DNA from: Herbaspirillum chlorophenolicum
GTDB lineage: Bacteria; Pseudomonadota; Gammaproteobacteria; Burkholderiales; Burkholderiaceae_D
Length of the DNA stretch: 64,000 nt
Direction of reading: 5' to 3'
Assembly: GCF_001189955.1 (NCBI RefSeq)
Contig: NZ_LFLT01000016.1
Span: forward strand, 1-64,000
The position numbers were made by a program, and so were the translations under genes. Every line of letters starts with the position of its first letter. The first letter of the stretch is position 1. The notes beneath the pieces are model-generated. The model was given only the letters and a program-made list of their open reading frames with translations, ran no database searches and was not told the origin of the DNA. Positions 1 through 8,631 of this stretch are shown piece after piece.

Positions 1-210
1 GTCCAGTGACTCCTGCACCGCGGCGTCGATGAAACCGCAAGTGTTGACGATCACCAGGTCGGCGCCGTCGTAGGACTTGGCGGTGTCGTAGCCTTCGGCG
101 CGCAACTGGGTCAGGATCTGCTCGGAGTCGACCAGCGCCTTGGGGCAACCGAGAGAGACGAAACCGACCTTGGGCTGCGCCGGGGTATTGGAAGAGGATG
201 CGTTGGACAT
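1..210 (-). CDS. rimO: RimO, ribosomal protein S12 methylthiotransferase (N-terminal 70 residues, cut by window edge)
   Basis: Only the first 70 codons are present; the gene runs off the left edge. RimO is a radical-SAM enzyme that adds a methylthio group to an aspartate of ribosomal protein S12. The visible part is the start of the N-terminal methylthiotransferase domain: a [15 protein letters not shown] stretch near residue 15 with the first cluster cysteine, then VNTCGFID near residue 56 with the second. The ATG at 210 is the only sensible start. The radical-SAM CxxxCxxC and TRAM parts lie outside, so identity rests on the N-terminus alone, which is very characteristic. It is followed upstream by the phaR terminator, so it is a separate transcription unit. 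Confidence 0.9.
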   Translation of the reverse strand, partial: MSNASSSNTPAQPKVGFVSLGCPKALVDSEQILTQLRAEGYDTAKSYDGADLVIVNTCGFIDAAVQESLD

Positions 211-364
211 GATGAACTGGCTGGAGAAACTGGCTGGGAGGAAAGACGGGAAAAAGCTTTAAAAATCAGGGCAGTATTGTACCTTGTCTACCGCGTACCG
301 CCCTCTTCTACTCTTTTTTCGCACATATTTTCCACGAAACCGCGGCAATACTTGCCAAAATGCA

Positions 365-385
365 AAACGGCCCTGAGGGCCGTTT
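365..385 (-). terminator. Rho-independent terminator after phaR
   Basis: A perfect 9-bp stem AAACGGCCC/GGGCCGTTT with loop TGA. Read on the minus strand, the right arm is followed by TTTTGCATTTT. It lies 65 bases past the phaR stop codon and before rimO, so it closes the phaR transcript. Confidence 0.8.
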
Positions 386-449
386 GGAAAGTCGAGCGTT
401 ACATTTTTCAGGTCACCGCCAGCAAACCTGGCAAACGCGGCGCTTCGCC

Positions 450-1007
450 TTACTTCTTCTGGTCCGGCGGATTACCGAACGGGAAGGTGACGAACATGTT
501 CTTGGTCTGGCTTTGCATCTGTTCCTGCATCTGGATGAACAGGTTCTTGCTCTGCTCGATATAGTTGCTCATCATGCCCTGCATCATCGGTCCCTGTACA
601 TTCATGAACTGGGTCCACATCTCGGGGCTGAACGGCTTGCCTTCGTAGAACCCCTTGGAATTCTCGGCCAGCTTGTTCTGGATGTCGATGAAGGTCTGGA
701 TGTTCTTTTCCAGGTAGGAGCCCATCATGCCCTGCATCGCATGGCCGTAGTAGCGGATGATCTGCGACAGTGCGCCGCTGGAGAACATCGGCGCGCCGTG
801 CGATTCCTCTTCCAGGATGATCTGCAGCAGAATGCTGCGGGTCAGGTCGTCGCCGTTCTTGGCATCGACCACGGTGAATTCTTCATTGTCCAGCACCAGC
901 TGCTTGACGTCGGTCAAGGTAATGTAGGAACTGGTTTGGGTATCGTAAAGACGGCGGTTGGGATACTTCTTGATCAAGCGATCGGCCGATTTTTTTGCAG
1001 TAGTCAT
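450..1007 (-). CDS. phaR: PhaR, polyhydroxyalkanoate synthesis repressor
   Basis: 185 residues, the normal size for PhaR. Members bind PHB and DNA and repress phasin and PHB-synthesis genes until polymer accumulates. The N-terminal DNA-binding domain (about residues 10-70) shows the family signature IKKYPNRRLYDTQTSSYITL, followed by the PHB accumulation-associated domain (GAPMFSSGALSQIIRYYG, about 90-130). The C-terminus is rich in Met and Gln, with repeated MQ/MM motifs. It is encoded downstream of phaC and phaB in the same direction but separated from phaB by 301 bases, so it probably has its own promoter. An AGCCGC-TGTT-GCGGCT inverted repeat (1030-1045) just upstream of the start could be an autoregulatory site; that is inference. 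Confidence 0.95.
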   Translation of the reverse strand: MTTAKKSADRLIKKYPNRRLYDTQTSSYITLTDVKQLVLDNEEFTVVDAKNGDDLTRSILLQIILEEESHGAPMFSSGALSQIIRYYGHAMQGMMGSYLEKNIQTFIDIQNKLAENSKGFYEGKPFSPEMWTQFMNVQGPMMQGMMSNYIEQSKNLFIQMQEQMQSQTKNMFVTFPFGNPPDQKK

Positions 1008-1308
1008 CTGAAGTCCAGTCTCTCTTTTCAGCCGCTGTTGCGGCTATTGTTTGCAGCGATTGCGGGCCGCTTCAGTTGCCTCCCAGCCCGCAGACGTCTG
1101 GGACATTCTTATCTGTCCTCTCTCTTACCTCTTGCTTCTTTTGCCCTGCTCGTTCCAGCGCAATACAGCCCATGATTTTGCAGGGCAGCATACGAACATT
1201 ATAGGGGGGAAAGAGTGCGAATGGGCAAACCAATATTGCAATGCGAAGAATTATCCCTCGCAAAAATGCTGCGGTCGACGCAAGCAGCGCCAACCGCAGA
1301 AAATTGCA
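1008..1308. other. Intergenic region phaB-phaR, no gene supported
   Basis: 301 bases containing the presumed phaR promoter. An inverted repeat AGCCGC-TGTT-GCGGCT lies at 1030-1045, and several TTGCA/TGCAG-type words (around 1050, 1180, 1236 and 1305) are scattered through it. These resemble the TGC/GCA-rich sites PhaR proteins tend to bind, but no site can be defined by eye. A 73-codon minus-strand ORF (1072-1293) has no family resemblance and is not called. Confidence 0.5.
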
Positions 1309-2049
1309 TCAGCCCATATACAGGCCGCCGTTCAGCGAGAAGTCGGAACCGGTAGCGTAACCACCTTCAGCCGAAGCGATCCAGGCGATGATGGAAGCGA
1401 TTTCCTCCGGTTCGCCCAGGCGCTTGACCGGGATACCGGAGACAATCTTCTCCAGCACTTCCGGCCGGATCGAGCGCACCATATCGGTACCGATGTAGCC
1501 AGGCGAGACGGTATTGACGGTCACACCCTTGGTCGCCACCTCCTGCGCCAGTGCCATGGTGAAGCCATGGATACCGGCTTTCGCGGTCGAATAATTGGTC
1601 TGCCCGAACTGGCCTTTCTGGCCGTTGACGGAAGAGATGTTGATGATGCGTCCGAAGCCGCGCTCCACCATGCCATCGATGACTTGCTTGGTCACGTTGA
1701 AAAGCGAATTGAGGTTGGTGTCGATGACCGCATCCCAGTCCGCCTTGCTCATCTTGCGGAATTGACCGTCGCGAGTGATGCCGGCGTTGTTGACCAGCAC
1801 ATCGACATCGCCAATCTCGGCCCGAACCTTCTCGAAGGCCAGCTTGGTCGACTCCCAGTCGGAGACGTTACCCTCGGACGCGTGGATATCGAAGCCTTGC
1901 TCACGCATGGTTGCCAACCATTTGTCCTTGCGCGGGGAATTCGGCCCACAACCTGCCACGACGGTATATCCGTCCTTGCAAAGGCGTGTGCAGATAGCGG
2001 TTCCGATACCGCCCATGCCGCCGGTCACATATGCGATACGCTTGTTCAT
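1309..2049 (-). CDS. phaB: PhaB, acetoacetyl-CoA reductase (NADPH)
   Basis: 246 residues. Reduces acetoacetyl-CoA to (R)-3-hydroxybutyryl-CoA, the PHB monomer. It is a classical short-chain dehydrogenase: cofactor glycine motif VTGGMGGIGTA near residue 8, NNAG near 88, catalytic Ser in INISSVNGQKGQFGQ and YxxxK in NYSTAKAG near 153. The ATG at 2049 is chosen because AGGAGG lies 7 bases upstream (2057-2062). The open frame extends 35 codons further, but that part has no protein character. It lies 154 bases after phaC and is probably co-transcribed with it. No phaA thiolase is present in this window. Confidence 0.95.
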   Translation of the reverse strand: MNKRIAYVTGGMGGIGTAICTRLCKDGYTVVAGCGPNSPRKDKWLATMREQGFDIHASEGNVSDWESTKLAFEKVRAEIGDVDVLVNNAGITRDGQFRKMSKADWDAVIDTNLNSLFNVTKQVIDGMVERGFGRIINISSVNGQKGQFGQTNYSTAKAGIHGFTMALAQEVATKGVTVNTVSPGYIGTDMVRSIRPEVLEKIVSGIPVKRLGEPEEIASIIAWIASAEGGYATGSDFSLNGGLYMG

Positions 2050-2056
2050 TGTGCTG

Positions 2057-2062
2057 CCTCCT
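2057..2062 (-). promoter_or_regulatory. Shine-Dalgarno site deciding the phaB start
   Basis: AGGAGG on the minus strand, 7 bases before the ATG at 2049. It excludes the longer in-frame start at 2154. Confidence 0.8.
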
Positions 2063-2203
2063 AGTGTGGATTGATTACCGGGGATATCAATATCTCCCCT
2101 CTCTCGCGTCTGCTCTGCGCCCGCATTTTTCAGAGTGCCGATTGCCACGGCCACCCTGAATCCCTACTTCGTCCGACTCATCGCTGCCTGATGATGCAGG
2201 CCG

Positions 2204-4012
2204 CTAATCGGCCTTGACCTTCACGTAACGTCCGGGAGCCGGTTCGATCTTCTTGTACTTTGCCGAACCAGCGGCCTTGGGCGCCGCCACCTTGCGGCCC
2301 GCATGCTTACCCAGGAAGGCAGCCCATTCGGTCCACCAGCTGCCGGGATGCTCTTTGGCCTTGGCGAACCACGTATCAGGATCGGCTTCCAGCTTGTCGT
2401 TGATCCAGTAATTACGCTTGTTCTTGGACGCCGGGTTGATCACGCCGGCAATATGGCCGGATGCCCCCAGCACGAAACGGTTATTGGCATGCCTGGATGC
2501 ATTGATCAACGCCACCGATGCATAAGCCGACTTCCACGGCACGATATGGTCCTCGCGCGAGGCGTAAATGAACGCCGGCGCAGTGATCTTGCGCAAGTCG
2601 ATCTTCTCGCCGGCAACGGTGAGCCGCCCCGGATCTTTCAGGGCATTCTCCAGGTACATGTGGCGCAGGTAGTAGCAGAACATCGGCCCCGGCAGGTTGG
2701 TGCTGTCGGCGTTCCAGTACAGGAGGTCGAACGCGGTCGGCGTCTCCCCTTTCAGGTAATTGGATTCGACGTAGTTCCACAACAAGTCGTTCGGGCGCAG
2801 GCTGGAAAATGCACTGGAAAAATCGCGTCCGGCCATCAGGCCGCGCTTGCCGATCATCTGCTCGCGCATGGCCAGTTGCATCTCATCGATATAGACATCG
2901 ATGGCGCCGGTATCGGAGAAATCGAGAAAGGTCGTCAGCAGCGTCAGGCTGGACACCGGATCCTCGCCGCGTGCAGCCAGCAGCGCCAGCGCGCACGACA
3001 AAATAGTGCCGCCGACACAGAAGCCCAGCGCATTGATCTGCGGCTGCTTGCTGACTTCCTGGACGATATGGATGGCATTGACCACAGCACCGTCGACATA
3101 CTGCTCCCAGGTGGCGCCATCGACCGAAGCGTCGGCATTGCGCCACGAAATCAGGAACACCGTATGCCCCTGCTCGACCGTATAGCGCACCAGCGAATTC
3201 TGCGGTTGCAAGTCGAGGATGTAGAACTTGTTGATACAAGGCGGCACGATCAACAGCGGCACCGCATGCACGGTTTTGGTCAGCGGCGTGTACTGGATCA
3301 GCTGGAAGAGTTCATTCTCGTAGATCACCGAACCTTCACTGGCGCCGACATCCTTGCCGACTTCGAATGCGGTCTCATCCGTCTGTGAAATATGGCCCTT
3401 CTGCAAGTCCGCGAGCAATTGCGCAATGCCCTTGGTCAGGCTTTCGCCACGGGTCTCGATAATCTTTTGCTGGGCAACCGGATTGGTCGCCAAGAAATTT
3501 GCAGGCGACATCGCATCGATCATTTGCTGCACCGCAAAGCGCAATTTATGGCGCACCTTGTCGGTGCCCTTGACTGCATCGGCCAAGGTCAGCAGGAAGC
3601 GCGAATTAAGCTGGTAGGCCGCGGCCTGAAACGCGAAGTAAGGGCTCTCCTGCCAGGCCGGCGCGGAAAGGCGGCGGTCGGTGATGGCGGGCGTTTTGGC
3701 AGACATCACCGATTGCCAGAGTTCTGAAAACTGCTGCGCGTAATCCTGCTGCAGGCGGAGCATGTCGGCCGCATCCAGCGAGGCGCCCAACTCGCCCAAC
3801 TGCTTCATCAGCGATGATGGGTCAAATTCGCCGGCACTCGCCGCGCCCCCGAAAGGAAAACCCATATTGGGAAAAGCCTGCAGCGGGGGCTGGAGATGCT
3901 GGAATTGCGATTGGAATTGAGACGGCAGAGAAGCCCAGAATTTTGGGTCGGACATCTGCGCCAGCCATGCGGATACATCAGGAGAGGGTTGCTGCGGATT
4001 CTGCTTGTTCAT
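2204..4012 (-). CDS. phaC: PhaC, class I poly(R)-hydroxyalkanoic acid synthase
   Basis: 602 residues, as expected for a class I synthase working without PhaE or PhaR subunits. It polymerises (R)-3-hydroxyacyl-CoA on the granule surface. The N-terminal PhaC domain covers about residues 85-250. The catalytic core is alpha/beta-hydrolase-like: lipase-box Cys332 in GFCVGG, Asp488 in SREDHIVPW and His520 in GASGHIAGVINP. The first 60 residues are Gln/Pro/Phe-rich and the C-terminus is Lys-rich. It is first gene of a phaC-phaB unit and divergent from a small membrane-protein gene starting at 4069. Confidence 0.96.
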   Translation of the reverse strand: MNKQNPQQPSPDVSAWLAQMSDPKFWASLPSQFQSQFQHLQPPLQAFPNMGFPFGGAASAGEFDPSSLMKQLGELGASLDAADMLRLQQDYAQQFSELWQSVMSAKTPAITDRRLSAPAWQESPYFAFQAAAYQLNSRFLLTLADAVKGTDKVRHKLRFAVQQMIDAMSPANFLATNPVAQQKIIETRGESLTKGIAQLLADLQKGHISQTDETAFEVGKDVGASEGSVIYENELFQLIQYTPLTKTVHAVPLLIVPPCINKFYILDLQPQNSLVRYTVEQGHTVFLISWRNADASVDGATWEQYVDGAVVNAIHIVQEVSKQPQINALGFCVGGTILSCALALLAARGEDPVSSLTLLTTFLDFSDTGAIDVYIDEMQLAMREQMIGKRGLMAGRDFSSAFSSLRPNDLLWNYVESNYLKGETPTAFDLLYWNADSTNLPGPMFCYYLRHMYLENALKDPGRLTVAGEKIDLRKITAPAFIYASREDHIVPWKSAYASVALINASRHANNRFVLGASGHIAGVINPASKNKRNYWINDKLEADPDTWFAKAKEHPGSWWTEWAAFLGKHAGRKVAAPKAAGSAKYKKIEPAPGRYVKVKAD

Positions 4013-4068
4013 GCTCGGATCTGCAATTTTCGCGTATCTTTACGGTTTATCTCGAAGCTCCAGTCACC

Positions 4069-4338
4069 ATGTATATCGTTGCTATCGCATGGCTCTACGT
4101 CGTCTTCATGATGTCGATCACCGAACAGAGTGCGGTCGCCGGAGTGACCACCTTCCTGCTGTACGGCGTATTTCCCTTGACCGTTGTTTTATACCTGATG
4201 GGTACACCGCAACGCAAGCGGAATCGACAAAAGAGAGAGAAAATGAAAGCTGCACGCAAGGAAGAGTCGGCAAATGACGAGCATGCCGAATGCGAGCCCA
4301 AAAAAACGGAAGACAGCGCCAACCATCCGGCCAGATGA
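4069..4338 (+). CDS. Small two-helix membrane protein
   Basis: 89 residues. Residues 1-17 and about 21-43 form two hydrophobic segments (YIVAIAWLYVVFMMS and VTTFLLYGVFPLTVVLYLMG). A strongly charged C-terminal tail rich in Lys, Arg and Glu follows (about 48-89). Read through from upstream, the frame is longer, but the ATG at 4069 gives the membrane protein its natural start. It is divergent from phaC with only 56 bases between starts, so the two share a promoter region. Small membrane proteins of this kind are common beside phaC in Burkholderiales; function is unknown to me. Confidence 0.75.
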   Translation: MYIVAIAWLYVVFMMSITEQSAVAGVTTFLLYGVFPLTVVLYLMGTPQRKRNRQKREKMKAARKEESANDEHAECEPKKTEDSANHPAR

Positions 4339-4478
4339 ATTCGGCGTCGCCCCCCTGCCGGCAGCCTGGAAACATCAGGAAAAATTCACGGGCACCAATT
4401 CAGTGCCGACACCATCCGCATGACGTGTTATTTGCGCGTCGCATCATTGCCTTATCTCACTACGGCGCCACGACAACG

Positions 4479-4727
4479 TCAGCGACGCTGGGGATGCAAC
4501 ACGACAATTTTCCGGTAGTGCCCCTTCAGGGTAGCCAGCATATCCCGCAGCACCGAACTTCCGCGCCAAGGTGGCGACACATAGGCCATACGCAACTGCA
4601 CACCGCTTCCGCATAGCTGGCAGTCAAGCATACCGATCATCCGGCCACCAAGATACGCGTAGACATGCACCTCGTTTTGCGGGCGCATGCGCGGTCCTTC
4701 GATCTTCCAGCCGCAAGCCGCCATCAC
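4479..4727 (-). CDS. Small hypothetical protein, coupled to the TauE/SafE exporter gene
   Basis: 82 codons from a GTG at 4727, or 81 from the ATG at 4724. The start lies 3 bases beyond the exporter stop codon, and a GGGGTGA sequence just upstream could act as a ribosome site, which suggests translational coupling. The C-terminal part (YVSPPWRGSSVLRDMLATL and the following basic stretch) looks like a real folded protein and vaguely recalls the CoA-binding loop of GNAT acetyltransferases. It is too short for a full GNAT domain. No confident family assignment. Confidence 0.5.
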   Translation of the reverse strand: MMAACGWKIEGPRMRPQNEVHVYAYLGGRMIGMLDCQLCGSGVQLRMAYVSPPWRGSSVLRDMLATLKGHYRKIVVLHPQRR

Positions 4728-4730
4728 CGT

Positions 4731-5498
4731 TCACCCCAGCATGTGCGAGGCCAGGTGCAGGCCCAGCAGCAGCAGACCGGCGAAGAAACAGCGCCGGAAC
4801 GTCTGCGCCTTGACCTTGCTGCGCACCCATGTGCCGATCCCCATGCCCAGCAGCGCCGGCAACAATACCACCGCCGATGCCCCGGCTACGCTGCTGCCGA
4901 AGGCTCCGCCCTGCCCCAGATTGATCGCCAGTGCGACGGTTGAGACAGTAAACGACAAACCCAGCGCCTGGATCAATTGGTCGCGCTCCAGGTTAAGCGC
5001 CTGCAAGTACGGCACGGCCGGGATCACGAACACACCGGTAGCCGCAGTAATCAAACCGGTCACCAGGCCGATCACCGGCGACCACCATTTCTCGGCTCCC
5101 GCCGACACCGAAAACTTGAACGATGCCAGGCCGGCTATCGCATACAGCACCAGCGCCACGCCCAACGCAATGATGGCACGCCGGCCGCCGTCGGCGCCCA
5201 TGAATCCGCTGCCGGCCAAGGTACCGAGCATGATCCCTGCCAGCATGGTCCACAGCCGCCGGGCCAGCGCCATGAAGGCTCCGCCCGCCAGCAGTTGCCA
5301 GACATTCGTCACCATCGAAGGCACAATCAACAGCGCCGCTGCCTGCACCGGCGGCATCGCAAGGCTAAGCAACCCGACTGCGACGGTAGGCAGCCCCAGG
5401 CCGATCACGCCCTTGACGAAACCGGCCAGCAGGAACACGCCGAGGCAAACCGCCAGCACATTGGAGTTCATGCCCATGAAGGAAAGAAGAGATTGCAT
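4731..5498 (-). CDS. TauE/SafE-family membrane transporter (probable anion or sulfonate exporter)
   Basis: 255 residues with about eight predicted membrane helices. Glycine-rich N-terminal and central repeats, FVKGVIGLGLPTVAVGLLS (about 27-45) and VTGLITAATGVFVIPAVPYL (about 145-165), mark the two TauE/SafE half-domains. Members export sulfite, sulfoacetate or related organic anions; the substrate here cannot be read from sequence. Starts at Met1, Met8 or Met10 are possible. It is divergent from a LysR-type regulator gene at 5635, which is the usual arrangement for a regulator controlling a transporter. Confidence 0.85.
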   Translation of the reverse strand: MQSLLSFMGMNSNVLAVCLGVFLLAGFVKGVIGLGLPTVAVGLLSLAMPPVQAAALLIVPSMVTNVWQLLAGGAFMALARRLWTMLAGIMLGTLAGSGFMGADGGRRAIIALGVALVLYAIAGLASFKFSVSAGAEKWWSPVIGLVTGLITAATGVFVIPAVPYLQALNLERDQLIQALGLSFTVSTVALAINLGQGGAFGSSVAGASAVVLLPALLGMGIGTWVRSKVKAQTFRRCFFAGLLLLGLHLASHMLG

Positions 5499-5587
5499 GG
5501 TGTAGGACCGGTAGAGGATGGCAAAAGAAGTCAGACAACTTGTAGTCTGCCAGCCCTCGCGCCATCTGGAAATGTGGAATACACTTA

Positions 5588-5616
5588 GCCAGCCTTCGTC
5601 ATGGACGAAGGCTGGC
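5588..5616. promoter_or_regulatory. 13-bp perfect palindrome in the TauE/LysR divergent region
   Basis: GCCAGCCTTCGTC, spacer ATG, then GACGAAGGCTGGC. It ends 18 bases before the LysR start codon at 5635. It could be an operator or an RNA hairpin in the leader that blocks or shapes initiation. A terminator is unlikely because no T run follows on either strand. Confidence 0.65.
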
Positions 5617-5634
5617 CACCATCACCTCCTGCCG

Positions 5635-6591
5635 ATGAGCAACCGATTCGACCTCTCTGACCTGCGCCTTTTCCTGCACATCGTGGAAAGCGGCAGCATC
5701 ACCGCCGGCGCGGCCCGTGCGCACATGGCGCTGGCCTCGGCCAGCGCGCGTATCCGCAACATGGAAGATGCGCTCGGCACCGCCCTCCTGGAACGCGGCC
5801 GGCGCGGCATACAGACGACCGACGCCGGCCGTGCACTGGCGCACCATGCCCGCATGATGGGCCAGCAAATGGAACAGCTGCGCGACGAACTGGGCCAGTA
5901 CGCGCAAGGGTTGAAAGGCCACATCCGGCTGCTGTGCAATACCTCCGCCATGACCGAATTCCTGCCGGAAGTCCTGGCCTCTTTCCTGGCGCGCCATCCG
6001 CACACCGATATCGAACTGGAAGAAAAACTGAGTTATGAAGTGGTGCAAGCCGTAGTGGACGGCGTGGCCGACGTGGGCATCATCGCCGACTCGACCGACA
6101 GCGGCCCTTTGCAGACCTTTCCCTTCCGCCAGGACCACCTGGTCGCCGTGCTGGCGAAAAAGCATCCGCTGGCCAAGCGCAAATCGGTGGCCTTCGGCGA
6201 ATTGCTGGGGGAGGATTTCGTCGGCCTGTCCGGCGACAGCGCATTGCAGCAGCATCTCTCAGGCCATGCCACGCGCGCCGGGAAACGCCTGCAATACCGG
6301 GTGCGGCTACGCAGCTTCGACGGCATCTGCCGCATGGTCGAGCAACTGGTCGGTGTGGCGGTCATCCCTGAAACCGCGGCCTACGCCTGCGCCGCCCATC
6401 TGGATATCCGAGTCCTTCCATTGGCCGATGCCTGGGCCAAGCGGCAATTGCTGATCTGCGTACGCGGCCTCGACGGCCTGCCCGGCCATACACGCGAATT
6501 GATCCAGGCCCTGCAGGCACATTCGCATCGGCCGCCCAAGGCCGCCAACCCGCCGTATTTATCTTCAAGCGACAACGGCAAACGCAAATAA
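5635..6591 (+). CDS. LysR-type transcriptional regulator
   Basis: 318 residues. The N-terminal winged helix-turn-helix covers about residues 5-65 (DLRLFLHIVESGSITAGAA, then ARIRNMEDALGTALLER). The effector-binding domain covers about 90-300. The ATG at 5635 is chosen because the LysR fold begins right there; the open frame starts at 5518 but the extra 39 codons are not LysR-like. It is divergent from the TauE/SafE transporter and likely regulates it. The initiation region holds a 13-bp palindrome. The effector is unknown. Confidence 0.88.
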   Translation: MSNRFDLSDLRLFLHIVESGSITAGAARAHMALASASARIRNMEDALGTALLERGRRGIQTTDAGRALAHHARMMGQQMEQLRDELGQYAQGLKGHIRLLCNTSAMTEFLPEVLASFLARHPHTDIELEEKLSYEVVQAVVDGVADVGIIADSTDSGPLQTFPFRQDHLVAVLAKKHPLAKRKSVAFGELLGEDFVGLSGDSALQQHLSGHATRAGKRLQYRVRLRSFDGICRMVEQLVGVAVIPETAAYACAAHLDIRVLPLADAWAKRQLLICVRGLDGLPGHTRELIQALQAHSHRPPKAANPPYLSSSDNGKRK

Positions 6592-6593
6592 AA

Positions 6594-6617
6594 ATGGCAG
6601 CCCTCTCAGGCTGCCAT
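6594..6617. terminator. Hairpin between convergent lysR and pgeF, probable bidirectional terminator
   Basis: Stem ATGGCAGCC/GGCTGCCAT with loop CTCTCA, just after the lysR stop and 22 bases from the pgeF stop. The minus strand continues with TTTTATTTGCG, so it acts best for pgeF. Confidence 0.7.
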
Positions 6618-6638
6618 GCTTCAATCGGATATCCGCCG

Positions 6639-7391
6639 CTACTTAAGCCAGATCAGCGAAGCCATGCGGCCGGTAGCCTTGTCGCGCCGATAAGAATAAA
6701 AACGGGTATCGCTGACCGTACACAGCCCGCCTCCGAAAATATCGGCTACCCCAACTGCATTTAACCGCAGGCGCGCCAGATGATAGATGTCGGCCAGAAA
6801 TTTCCCCGGCCGGCCTGCGACACTGCGGAAGGCCGCATCGGCCGTGGCGTCGTGCTGCATGAAGGCTTCGCGCACTTCGGCGCCGACTTCGAACTGCTCC
6901 GGCCCAATCGCCGGCCCCAGCCAGGCCATGATGTCTTTCCCGCCGCGCGCGCGCATTGCCGCCACGGTGTTTTCCAATACGCCTGCCGCCAATCCACGCC
7001 AGCCGGCGTGGGCCGCGCCCACCACCGTCCCGGCGCGGTCGCACAACAGAACCGGCAGGCAATCGGCCGTCATCATCACGCACACGGCGCCGGCCAAAGC
7101 ACTGACGCAGCCATCGGCCTGGGCGGCGGGCTGCGCGGTTGCGGCATCCTCTACCGTCGTGCCATGCACCTGCGACAGCCAGGCCGGCTCCTGCGGCAAC
7201 AGGCGGCGCAACAAGGCGCGGTTTTTCGCTACCAGCGCGGGATCGTCTTCGACGTGGGCGCCAAGGTTCAATCCCAGGCCGCCTTCGCCTTCGCCTTCGC
7301 CATAAGGATGCGCGCTGTAGCCGCCGGCGCGCAAAGTGGCCAGTGCACCGATATTAGCGGGGGCATCCCATTCCGGGATCAGCAACTCCAT
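6639..7391 (-). CDS. pgeF: PgeF/YfiH family peptidoglycan editing factor (laccase-domain, purine nucleoside phosphorylase-like)
   Basis: 250 residues. The family was first called polyphenol oxidase. In E. coli, YfiH removes wrongly built peptidoglycan precursors, and other members act on purine nucleosides. The metal triad is visible: His76 in LSQVHGTT, Cys111 in TADCLPVLL and His128 in AAHAGWRG. Residues 31-38 are a GEGEGEGG run encoded by a short hexamer repeat. The ATG at 7391 fits the domain start; the frame is open further upstream but overlaps rluD. It lies 11 bases after rluD in one unit, a common pairing in proteobacteria. Confidence 0.9.
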   Translation of the reverse strand: MELLIPEWDAPANIGALATLRAGGYSAHPYGEGEGEGGLGLNLGAHVEDDPALVAKNRALLRRLLPQEPAWLSQVHGTTVEDAATAQPAAQADGCVSALAGAVCVMMTADCLPVLLCDRAGTVVGAAHAGWRGLAAGVLENTVAAMRARGGKDIMAWLGPAIGPEQFEVGAEVREAFMQHDATADAAFRSVAGRPGKFLADIYHLARLRLNAVGVADIFGGGLCTVSDTRFYSYRRDKATGRMASLIWLK

Positions 7392-7402
7392 GCGTGCCTT
7401 CC

Positions 7403-8512
7403 TCAGTATTCGTCGTCGTCCAGATCGCCCGTCATCGGGTCCGGTTCGCTGGACATTTCCGGAATCATCGCCAGCGCCGGATCGATGCCTGCCCGCACCA
7501 GCAGATCCGCAATATCCTGCGGCAGCGGCGCCGCCCATTGCCTGAACTTGCCGGAAGTCGGGTGCGTCAGCCCCAAACGGGCCGCTTGCAGCGCCTGACG
7601 CGGAAACACCGAAGCCAGGTGTTGCTTGCCGTACAGCGCATCACCTACCAGCGGAAAACCAAGCGACTGCAGGTGCACACGGATCTGGTGCGTACGCCCG
7701 GTCTCCAGGCGGCAATGCACCAGGCTGACCGGTTTGCTGTCGATCAGGCCGGTAGCCAGGCGGCGGTAATGCGTCACCGCCGGCTTGGCCGTCATGCTTT
7801 GCGACACCGCCATCTTGATGCGGTCGCGCGGATGGCGCGCCATCGGCGCATCGACGGTGCCGGACAGTTGCGGCAATCCCCATACCAGCGCCAGATACTG
7901 GCGCTTCATGGTGCGCGCCTGCAACTGGCGCACCAGATCGGTCTGCGCCGACAGCGTCTTGGCCACGACCATCAGGCCGCTGGTTTCCTTGTCCAGGCGA
8001 TGGACGATCCCCGCGCGCGGCACATTGGCCAGTCCCGGACAATGGTGCAGCAGGCCGTTGAGCAAGGTGCCGCTCCAGTTGCCGGCAGCGGGATGCACCA
8101 CCAGCCCGGCCGGCTTGTCGAGCACGATGATGGACTTGTCCTCGTGCAGGATATCCAGCGCCATCGGCTCCGGGCCGTAGGCATGGTCCTGCGGCGCCGA
8201 TTGCGGCGCCACTTCCACCTGCTCGTCGCCCAGCATGGTCATCTTGCCCTTGGCCGGGGCGCCATCGACGGTAACGTAGCCGTCTTCAATCCACTGCTGG
8301 ATACGATTGCGGGAAAATTCCGGGATCAGGCCTGACAGCACCTTATCCAAACGCTGGCCGATGGCATCGTCGGTCAGACGCAGCGAAATGGGCGCCAATT
8401 CGGACGCCGATACTTCGGAGGCGTCGTCGCCCTCGTCGAATTCGTCGTCGGGAAGGTCGTTCTTTACAGGCTGTTCGCCATTTGTAATCTGAGGGGGTTT
8501 CTTACGTGACAT
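7403..8512 (-). CDS. rluD: RluD, 23S rRNA pseudouridine synthase
   Basis: 369 residues. RluD makes pseudouridines in helix 69 of 23S rRNA. An acidic N-terminal extension (about residues 1-40, rich in Asp and Glu) precedes an S4 RNA-binding domain (about 52-100). The catalytic domain carries the RluA-family motif HRLDKETSG with catalytic Asp174, and the LETGRTHQIRVHL motif near 265. It is followed closely by pgeF and divergent from bamD, an arrangement conserved in many beta- and gammaproteobacteria. Confidence 0.93.
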   Translation of the reverse strand: MSRKKPPQITNGEQPVKNDLPDDEFDEGDDASEVSASELAPISLRLTDDAIGQRLDKVLSGLIPEFSRNRIQQWIEDGYVTVDGAPAKGKMTMLGDEQVEVAPQSAPQDHAYGPEPMALDILHEDKSIIVLDKPAGLVVHPAAGNWSGTLLNGLLHHCPGLANVPRAGIVHRLDKETSGLMVVAKTLSAQTDLVRQLQARTMKRQYLALVWGLPQLSGTVDAPMARHPRDRIKMAVSQSMTAKPAVTHYRRLATGLIDSKPVSLVHCRLETGRTHQIRVHLQSLGFPLVGDALYGKQHLASVFPRQALQAARLGLTHPTSGKFRQWAAPLPQDIADLLVRAGIDPALAMIPEMSSEPDPMTGDLDDDEY

Positions 8513-8631
8513 CAGCTATAATCGCCGGATCGGGTGGATTGTATTTGGGTTAACCATGCAGCCGACTCGGTAAGGCGTTCGCGCCCGACATGCAAAAAAA
8601 CGGTAAGCATTCAGACAAGCACACAAGAGTC

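Noticed and set aside
1072-1293. 73-codon minus-strand ORF between phaB and phaR
   Set aside because: No ribosome site, no family resemblance and odd composition; region is better seen as regulatory.
7263-7301. Hexamer repeat (GCCTTC type) as possible phase-variation tract in pgeF
   Set aside because: Units are six bases long, so changes keep the frame, and there are only about three copies; it encodes Gly-Glu repeats in a variable loop.
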